Shown piece by piece: positions 8,825-13,673 of a stretch of DNA of 13,673 nt. The number at the start of each line of letters is the position of its first letter. Position 1 is the first letter of the stretch. Origin of the DNA: Planctomycetaceae bacterium (lineage in GTDB: Bacteria; Planctomycetota; Planctomycetia; Planctomycetales; Planctomycetaceae); the NCBI GenBank assembly GCA_027080405.1, contig JALWSL010000612.1, positions 1-13,673 on the forward strand, written 5' to 3'. The notes under the pieces were generated by a model. That model was given only the letters and a program-made list of their open reading frames with translations, was not told the DNA's origin and searched no databases. A program made the position numbers and the translations under genes.

Positions 8825-8860
8825 CAAAAAAGAAGCCGCACACAACAGGCTGTGTACGGC
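8825..8860 (-). terminator. Rho-independent terminator-like hairpin after the lipoprotein gene
   Basis: On the minus strand the transcript forms GCCG and TGTGT arms (plus-strand 8857-8860/8835-8838 and 8851-8855/8840-8844) with one mismatch between them and a 6-nt loop. The stem is followed directly by TTCTTTTTTG (8834 to 8825). This is a standard intrinsic terminator layout. It lies 137 nt beyond the lipoprotein stop codon and ends only about 30 nt before the propeller gene start. It may therefore insulate the two genes or act as an attenuator. Confidence 0.7.
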
Positions 8861-8996
8861 TCGCCGTTTTCTTTCCGGGCACAGAGTACCCCATCAACTA
8901 CTTACTGCTGCAAGCAGCTCTTGATGTGCATCATTTTCAGGCATTTCACAAGTGAAAAACGCTGAACGACGTTCAACATCAATTCGATAGTTGATA

Positions 8997-9269
8997 CTAC
9001 TCTGCTTTCTTTTCAGGTGCAGGAGCTTCGGCTTTGTCGCCTTCAGCCTTCTTGTCACCTTCAGCAGCGTGATCGTGTCCGTCGCCTTCGGCGTGAGCTT
9101 CTTCGCCACTTCCCTCGGTGCCACTGCCACCTTCTGGTGCAGCTGCAGGAGCGGCGTCTCCGCCACCTGAACCGCCATTGTCAGCAGGTTTGCAGCCGAT
9201 TGTTGAGAGTGTCAGAGTGAAGCCGAACAAAACGGCCAAACCGGTTTTCCACATTTGTGCAAGATTCAT
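8997..9269 (-). CDS. Small low-complexity lipoprotein
   Basis: The product has 90 residues. Residues 1-25 are a signal peptide with the hydrophobic core GLAVLFGFTLTLSTIG, and Cys26 is the probable lipidated residue. The three residues before it are Thr-Ile-Gly, so the lipobox is not ideal (Thr instead of Leu at -3). The mature part (27-90) is almost entirely Gly, Ala, Glu, Asp, Lys and Pro, with histidines at 59, 65 and 67 and the repeated unit AEGDK. It is probably disordered and membrane-anchored. I recognise no family and give no function. The ATG at 9269 is chosen because AGAGG lies 6 nt upstream. A second ATG two codons earlier (9275) overlaps that site. A 5-bp hairpin (CTTTC/GAAAG, 9279-9291) sits just before the binding site. 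A terminator-like hairpin follows downstream. Confidence 0.75.
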   Translation of the reverse strand: MNLAQMWKTGLAVLFGFTLTLSTIGCKPADNGGSGGGDAAPAAAPEGGSGTEGSGEEAHAEGDGHDHAAEGDKKAEGDKAEAPAPEKKAE

Positions 9270-9872
9270 TTCCATCCTCTTTCTTCGAAAGTCATTACTC
9301 GAGACCCACTTATACCCGCCGGCACAATCAAAATGGCCCATCCATTCTTCCGACGGAATGCGTCGTCCAACGTTTATAACGCAGAGACAGCATCTACGGT
9401 TCATTAGTACGAAACAGTTTCTGAATTTCAACTGATACAGACCAAAATGCGATGATTTCCTCAAATTTCTTTGTAATACGCCAGCAGAATCTTACCTATT
9501 CTACACACATCGAATTGTTACCATGATTGCTCCTGCGCCCGATGACAGATGAATTCGTTTTTGGGAAAATACAGGAAAGGGTTACAAAAGGGGGGCAGCG
9601 GGCTTGCAAGAAGACGGGGTAACGCATCAAAATTGATTTAACTACATGCTGTCGAGATCGTGTTGATTCAGGATTGGCGATCTTGAGTGCTGTGTTCCTG
9701 GGTGCTGTGATAACGGGTAGACGATGCACCTCTCGCGGTCGGATTCCTCTGATGGACGTCACCATAGTCATATATTCCAGTCGTAATTCCTGACTATTTT
9801 CACTGGGAACGCAAGGAGTCTGGGGGCGAATGAGAGACGGGGCGGTGCGATTTTTTCAATAGGCGGGTCAAA
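9270..9872. other. 603-nt noncoding region between divergent genes
   Basis: No protein gene is supported. The longest frames lack binding sites and family character. The region must contain the promoters of the lipoprotein gene (minus) and the phosphatase gene (plus), but no clear -35/-10 pair was found on either strand. An inverted repeat with 9-bp arms lies at 9652-9686, followed directly by two copies of GTGCTGTG (9687-9694 and 9702-9709). Its length leaves room for an unrecognised small RNA or long leader; none can be shown by eye. Confidence 0.5.
9652..9686 (+). repeat. Inverted repeat with 9-bp arms upstream of the phosphatase gene
   Basis: TCGAGATCG (9652-9660) pairs with CGATCTTGA (9678-9686). 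Eight pairs are standard and one is G-T (G-U in RNA), with a 17-nt loop. It has no T-run after it, so it does not look like a terminator. It may be an operator or a structured leader element about 190 nt before the start codon. Confidence 0.4.
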
Positions 9873-11066
9873 ATGCGAGTCTTGGTTGGCTGGGATAAAC
9901 AGGAAGAAGTGGATCTGCTGGAGCTATATCTCAATGTTGATGATAACGAGGTTGTTATCAAGACAGATTGGGAGGAGTTTCTGGCAACGGCCAAACAGGG
10001 GCCTCCCTGGGATGCCTTCTTGATCAACACCGGCTCGCCAGATACCGATACTGCATTCAAGGCGTTTCAGAAACTTCTGGAATTCTCCGCTGATCACCCT
10101 GTTGTCGGGGCAGTTGAACAGAACGACGTTTATCGTATCGCCCGCTTCCTGACTTCGGGCATGCGAAGTTATGTCATTCGGGATCAGAACAAGGACTACA
10201 TGTTTCTGTTGCAGGCAGCTTTGGCCTCTGCGGTCGATGCTGTTCGCGCAGAACGGGAGCGGCTGATTTCCGAAAAGCTCCGTCAGGAGATCGATTCGGT
10301 TCGTAAATTGCAGGAATCGATTATTCCGCGTCTGCTCGAAATGCCCCCGGGTTATGGGGTGCAGGGACGATACGAGTCTTCGGAAATCAGCGTCTATGGT
10401 GGGCATCCGGTGACAATGGCCGGAGGGGATTATTACAATGCATTACCGTTGCCCGATGGTAACATCGCCTTGATTGTTGGCGATGCTTCCGGGCACGGCA
10501 TGAAGGCGTGCATGTCGATTATGACATTACACACACTGATTCAGATGTTTCCATCGAAACGATATCGAAAGACTTCCGATTTCGTGCGGGCGATCAACGA
10601 AAACCTTTCGAACCAGACGATTGTGAATGATGACGGAGGCTTCATCACATTGTTGTACGGTGTGCTGAACCCCAAAAAACATACTTTTGAGTGGGCAGCC
10701 GCAGGGCACCCATTACCAATTTTACAACGTCTGGAAGATGGTACAATTGAAGAAGTGGGGGACGCTGATGGTGTCGGGATGCCTCTCGGCATTTGGGAAG
10801 GAGCAGAGTACGTGACTCAGAAAATAACAATCCCACCCTCGTCACGACTGACAATTTATACCGATGGCCTCGCAGAAGCCTTTCACGATCAGGAAGACGG
10901 AACGCATATTGAATTTGGCATCGATGGGATTTTTGAAATCCTTGAAAAAACTGCTGACGATTCACTTGAACAAACCATTCAGGCCCTGTTCAATGCCAGC
11001 CATAAATTCACCCAGGGGATCGGACGTCACGACGACACAAGCATGCTGATCGTGCATCGAAATTAA
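9873..11066 (+). CDS. PP2C/SpoIIE-type serine phosphatase with N-terminal pseudo-receiver
   Basis: The product has 397 residues and no signal peptide, so it is probably cytoplasmic. Residues 1-117 have the layout of a response-regulator receiver (MRVLVGWD, then WDAFLINTG at 46-54, then SYVIRD at 99-104). The phospho-acceptor Asp is Asn52, and the conserved Thr and Lys positions are not kept. A charged helix (about 118-155) links to a SpoIIE/RsbU-like PP2C domain. Its metal-binding motifs are intact: AGGDYYN (183-189, Asp186), VGDASGHG (202-209, Asp204), TDGLAEAF (330-337, Asp331) and GRHDDTS (384-390, Asp387). It should dephosphorylate Ser/Thr on a partner such as an anti-sigma antagonist, but no such partner is encoded nearby. 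The ATG at 9873 has a weak binding site, AGGCGGG, 5 nt upstream. The oxidoreductase gene follows after 42 nt and may be co-transcribed. Confidence 0.9.
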   Translation: MRVLVGWDKQEEVDLLELYLNVDDNEVVIKTDWEEFLATAKQGPPWDAFLINTGSPDTDTAFKAFQKLLEFSADHPVVGAVEQNDVYRIARFLTSGMRSYVIRDQNKDYMFLLQAALASAVDAVRAERERLISEKLRQEIDSVRKLQESIIPRLLEMPPGYGVQGRYESSEISVYGGHPVTMAGGDYYNALPLPDGNIALIVGDASGHGMKACMSIMTLHTLIQMFPSKRYRKTSDFVRAINENLSNQTIVNDDGGFITLLYGVLNPKKHTFEWAAAGHPLPILQRLEDGTIEEVGDADGVGMPLGIWEGAEYVTQKITIPPSSRLTIYTDGLAEAFHDQEDGTHIEFGIDGIFEILEKTADDSLEQTIQALFNASHKFTQGIGRHDDTSMLIVHRN

Positions 11067-11094
11067 TCATCGAAAAAGTGTAGAATCCTGCTAG

Positions 11095-11100
11095 AGGAGG
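11095..11100 (+). promoter_or_regulatory. Strong Shine-Dalgarno site of the oxidoreductase gene
   Basis: AGGAGG at 11095-11100 is a full consensus ribosome binding site. It lies 8 nt before ATG at 11109 but only 2 nt before the in-frame TTG at 11103, so it fixes the start at 11109. Confidence 0.75.
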
Positions 11101-11108
11101 AGTTGAAC

Positions 11109-12227
11109 ATGTCTTACGATCGTCCAGTACGTGTTGCCATTGTGGGATTGGGATTCGGAGCGGAATTTATTCCGATCTATCAGCATCACCCTCAAGCGGA
11201 GATGTATGGTATCTCTCGGCGTGATGAAAACGAATTGAACAAAATTGGTGATCAGTTCGGAATCGAGAATCGCTTTACTTCTTTCGAAAAAGTTCTGGCC
11301 GATCCCAAAGTCGATTTCGTTCACATCAACAGCCCGATTCCTGATCATGCCTGGATGAGCATGGAGGCTCTTAAAGCAGGCAAGCACGTGATGTGCACCG
11401 TCCCGATGGCGACGACGATCGAAGAATGTGATCAAATTTGTCAACTTGTTGATGAAACCGGCTTGAAATATATGATGGCCGAAACCGTCGTGTACAGTCG
11501 GGAGTTCCTCTTTATCAAGGAAATGTACGAGAAAGGGGAATTGGGAGATATTCAGTATATGCAGGCTTCGCATCCACAGGATATGGATGGCTGGCCCGAT
11601 TACTGGGAACGGATGATTCCGATGCACTATGCGACTCATGTCGTCAGTCCCGTGCTCGGGTTGGTCAACGGACGGGCTGAATACGTCAGTTGCTTCGGTT
11701 CAGGGAAAGTGCGGGACGATATCCGGGAAAAATCAGGGAATAAATACGCTGTCGAGAGTTGCCACATCAAAATCAAGGATCATGATCTGGCTGCCCATAT
11801 CTGGCGTTTTCTATACGATACCGCCCGTCAATACCGCGAAAGCTTCGATGTCTACGGTACCAAAAAAAGTTTTGAATGGACATTGATTGAAGGAGAAAAA
11901 CACGTTCTGCACACAGCGAAAAAACCGGAGCCTGAAATACCATCGCTGATTGATGTTCCCGACTTCGCGCACCTGCTCCCTGAAGAAATCCGAAAGTTTA
12001 CCCAGTCGATCGAGGATGAAGGACACCTCTCATTTGTGCAAGGGGGAGGGCATGGAGGCTCTCACCCGCACCTGGTCAATGAAATGGTATCCAGCCTTGT
12101 TGAAGGCCGTGACCCGTGGCCCAATGCTGTCCAGTCTGCCAATTGGACCTGTGTCGGGATCTGCGCACACCAATCGACAGAAAAAGGGGGCGAGTTGGTG
12201 CAACTTCCTGAGTTTACGTTGAAGTAA
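11109..12227 (+). CDS. Gfo/Idh/MocA family oxidoreductase, variant lacking the EKP motif
   Basis: The product has 372 residues and no signal peptide. The N-terminal Rossmann fold includes VAIVGLGFGAEF (9-20), the nucleotide-binding glycine loop, and ADPKVDFVHINSPIPDH (64-80). The family normally has Glu-Lys-Pro after GKHV, and its Lys contributes to cofactor binding and catalysis. Here the stretch reads GKHVMCTVPMA (91-101), so Glu and Lys are Thr and Val. In the C-terminal domain, HYATH (173-177) may supply the catalytic or metal-binding histidine. Typical members oxidise or reduce sugars and sugar-like polyols with NAD(P). Activity here cannot be assumed given the missing Lys, and the substrate is unknown. 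The ATG at 11109 is chosen for its consensus binding site. The gene lies 42 nt after the phosphatase gene and 166 nt before a propeller gene on the same strand. Confidence 0.9.
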   Translation: MSYDRPVRVAIVGLGFGAEFIPIYQHHPQAEMYGISRRDENELNKIGDQFGIENRFTSFEKVLADPKVDFVHINSPIPDHAWMSMEALKAGKHVMCTVPMATTIEECDQICQLVDETGLKYMMAETVVYSREFLFIKEMYEKGELGDIQYMQASHPQDMDGWPDYWERMIPMHYATHVVSPVLGLVNGRAEYVSCFGSGKVRDDIREKSGNKYAVESCHIKIKDHDLAAHIWRFLYDTARQYRESFDVYGTKKSFEWTLIEGEKHVLHTAKKPEPEIPSLIDVPDFAHLLPEEIRKFTQSIEDEGHLSFVQGGGHGGSHPHLVNEMVSSLVEGRDPWPNAVQSANWTCVGICAHQSTEKGGELVQLPEFTLK

Positions 12228-12361
12228 AAAACTCGTTTGTCATCCCACTCTTTTGTCACCTCAGGCGGGCAGAATGGGAATTGTATGGTTTGAGACCTTC
12301 GTCGAAGCATGTGCGCCGTCTGCCTGCATCACTTGCCGAATGTCCAATAAACATCTTTGGT

Positions 12362-12377
12362 GTGGCTATGCAGCCAC
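12362..12377 (+). repeat. Perfect 6-bp hairpin just before the ribosome binding site
   Basis: GTGGCT (12362-12367) and AGCCAC (12372-12377) flank an ATGC loop. The hairpin ends 3 nt before the putative binding site GGGAAG (12381-12386) and 16 nt before ATG at 12394. No T-run follows, so it is not a terminator. It could influence translation of the propeller gene. Confidence 0.5.
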
Positions 12378-12393
12378 GTTGGGAAGATTTCCG

Positions 12394-13656
12394 ATGAGAA
12401 GAATCACATTGATAGCTGTTCTCTGTTTCTCATTGAACAATATGGCCAACAGTGAAGATTGGCCCGGGTTTCGGGGGCCTCGGCATAACGGGGTGACGAA
12501 AGATTCTGCACCGACCCAATGGAACGGTGACGAAAACATCCTTTGGAAAAGGCCTCTTCCCCGCCCGGGAAATGGGAGTCCCATTGTCATCGATGGAAAA
12601 GTCCTGCTCAATTCGGCTGAAGATGCAGATGGTAAAAGGCGATCACTGATCTGCTTCGATGCCCAATCAGGAAAACAGCTTTGGAAGCAGACAATGACTC
12701 TCTCCAAAAAAATGCCAACACACAAAACAAACCCTTATTGCGGAACAACACCAGCCGCACAGGGGAACCGTGTTGTCGTTTGGCATGCAACAGCGGGACT
12801 GCATTGTTACGATCTGGAAGGGCATAAAGTCTGGTCGCGCGATCTGGGCGAATACCGCCATATGTGGGGATACGGTACTTCGCCGGTGATCGATGGAGAT
12901 CGAGTTTACCTCAACAGCGGTCCCGGGAAAAAAGTGATGGTCGCCTGCTTCGATCTGGAAACAGGAAAAACAATTTGGGAACAGGTCGAACCACAGGATG
13001 GCACGCCCGATAAAAACGCAGCCGGGAAATACAAAGGCTCCTGGTCAACTCCGATCATCACAACCCATATTGCAACGAAGCAACTGATTTCCGTCATGCC
13101 GACCCGTGTTGTTTCATATGATGTCGATAATGGCAATATACTCTGGTATTGTAACGGAGTGAATCATGAGCGGGGCGATCTTTCCTATTCTTCTGCGGTT
13201 ATCGCGGGTAACGTCTGTTATGCAACTGGCGGCTACAAGGGCCCCTCTCTGGCCATTCAATTGGGCGGCAAGGGAGACGTGACAGAATCGAAACGGATCT
13301 GGCGAATCGAAAATCAACCGCAAAGTATTGGCAGCGCCGTGGTGGTGGACGGGTTCGTTTATCGTCCCAATGCCGGCCCGGGCATTCTTGATTGCATCGA
13401 TCCGCAAACGGGTAAGGTGATGTGGAAAGAGCGGGGCACCGGCAATTACTGGGCGAGCATCGTCAAAGCGGGAGACTACCTTTACGCAACCGCTCAAGAC
13501 ACAACCACAATCGTCTTCAAGCCAAATCCGGATCGATTGGAAGAAATCAGCCGTAATCAATTGGAAGTCAAAGGAACCTGTAACGCGACCCCAGCCATCA
13601 GCGACGGGAAAATTTATCTCCGCACCTTTACGCATCTTTACGCCATCGGGAAATAG
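12394..13656 (+). CDS. Exported PQQ-like (BamB-type) beta-propeller protein
   Basis: The product has 420 residues. Residues 1-20 are a signal peptide: MRRITL, a hydrophobic stretch, and a likely cut after MANS. The mature protein opens with DWPGFRGPRHNGVT (22-35), as in many planctomycete propeller proteins. Repeated blade motifs of the PQQ-like type are SLICFDAQSGKQLWKQ (84-99), GLHCYDLEGHKVWSRD (135-150), VACFDLETGKTIWEQ (183-197), VVSYDVDNGNILWY (239-252) and ILDCIDPQTGKVMWKE (331-346). It ends with a final strand, HLYAIGK. Length suits a single propeller with no extra C-terminal domain. No quinoprotein dehydrogenase active site was recognised, so a binding or scaffold role is likelier. 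The ATG at 12394 follows GGGAAG by 7 nt. An in-frame TTG at 12253 would place 47 residues before the signal peptide and is rejected. It shares its opening motif with the minus-strand propeller protein at 6905-8794. Confidence 0.9.
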   Translation: MRRITLIAVLCFSLNNMANSEDWPGFRGPRHNGVTKDSAPTQWNGDENILWKRPLPRPGNGSPIVIDGKVLLNSAEDADGKRRSLICFDAQSGKQLWKQTMTLSKKMPTHKTNPYCGTTPAAQGNRVVVWHATAGLHCYDLEGHKVWSRDLGEYRHMWGYGTSPVIDGDRVYLNSGPGKKVMVACFDLETGKTIWEQVEPQDGTPDKNAAGKYKGSWSTPIITTHIATKQLISVMPTRVVSYDVDNGNILWYCNGVNHERGDLSYSSAVIAGNVCYATGGYKGPSLAIQLGGKGDVTESKRIWRIENQPQSIGSAVVVDGFVYRPNAGPGILDCIDPQTGKVMWKERGTGNYWASIVKAGDYLYATAQDTTTIVFKPNPDRLEEISRNQLEVKGTCNATPAISDGKIYLRTFTHLYAIGK

Positions 13657-13673
13657 AATCGATGAAAAAGTTC

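Noticed and set aside
8907..8933. Small palindromes GCTG/CAGC and TGATG/CATCA in the lipoprotein 3' region
   Set aside because: Arms of 4-5 bp with short centres; these occur often by chance and lack a T-run.
9373..9378. TATAAA on the minus strand as a -10 element for the lipoprotein gene
   Set aside because: No acceptable -35 hexamer at 16-18 bp spacing, and it would be one of several similar A/T-rich matches in the region.
9496..9771. Minus-strand frame of 91 codons in the noncoding region before the phosphatase gene
   Set aside because: No ribosome binding site before its start, no signal peptide or known motif, and a random-looking composition.
12253..12393. In-frame TTG extension of the second propeller protein
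   Set aside because: It would bury the signal peptide 47 residues inside the protein; the ATG at 12394 with GGGAAG upstream is far better.
13662..13673. Possible start of another plus-strand gene (ATG AAA AAG TTC) at the window edge
   Set aside because: Only four codons are visible and there is no clear ribosome binding site; a Met-Lys-Lys start would suit a signal peptide but cannot be supported.

Overview
The window looks like chromosomal DNA of a planctomycete (Planctomycetia; genus not identifiable by eye). The main reason is its family content. It holds one DUF1549/DUF1553 (PSCyt2/PSD1) protein, three DUF1501 proteins with twin-arginine-type N-termini, and two secreted PQQ-like beta-propeller proteins that share a Planctomycetes-type WPxFxGPxHN start. 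Base composition is close to half G+C by eye. No tRNA, rRNA, CRISPR array, transposon, integrase or phage gene was seen.

Layout. 1-261: upstream DNA with no convincing gene. 262-6874 (+): a block of four exported proteins, namely the DUF1549/DUF1553 protein, its DUF1501 partner 89 nt downstream, and two further DUF1501 proteins. The last two each follow a noncoding gap (358 and about 180 nt) and may have their own promoters. 6905-8794 (-): a beta-propeller protein with an Ig-like tail and a TTG start, convergent with the block before it. 8997-9269 (-): a very small low-complexity lipoprotein, separated from the propeller gene by an intrinsic-terminator-like hairpin. 9270-9872: a 603-nt noncoding region between divergent genes. 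9873-11066 (+): a PP2C/SpoIIE-type phosphatase with a degenerate receiver domain. 11109-12227 (+): a Gfo/Idh/MocA oxidoreductase lacking the usual Glu-Lys-Pro motif. 12394-13656 (+): a second exported beta-propeller protein. The last 17 nt may contain the first four codons of another gene.

How the genes may work together. DUF1549/DUF1553 and DUF1501 genes are habitual neighbours in planctomycetes and are exported, but their biochemical role is not established. DUF1501 belongs to the alkaline phosphatase/sulfatase-like group. Propeller proteins and Gfo/Idh/MocA enzymes often sit near them, which fits surface or periplasmic processing of complex carbohydrates; that is inference only. The phosphatase is probably a cytoplasmic signalling output, and its target is not in this window.

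I see no clear new multigene system. The points most worth a second look are the pseudo-receiver of the phosphatase, the Thr-Val-Pro replacement in the oxidoreductase, the terminator or attenuator just upstream of the TTG-started propeller gene, and short repeat pairs upstream of two DUF1501 genes.
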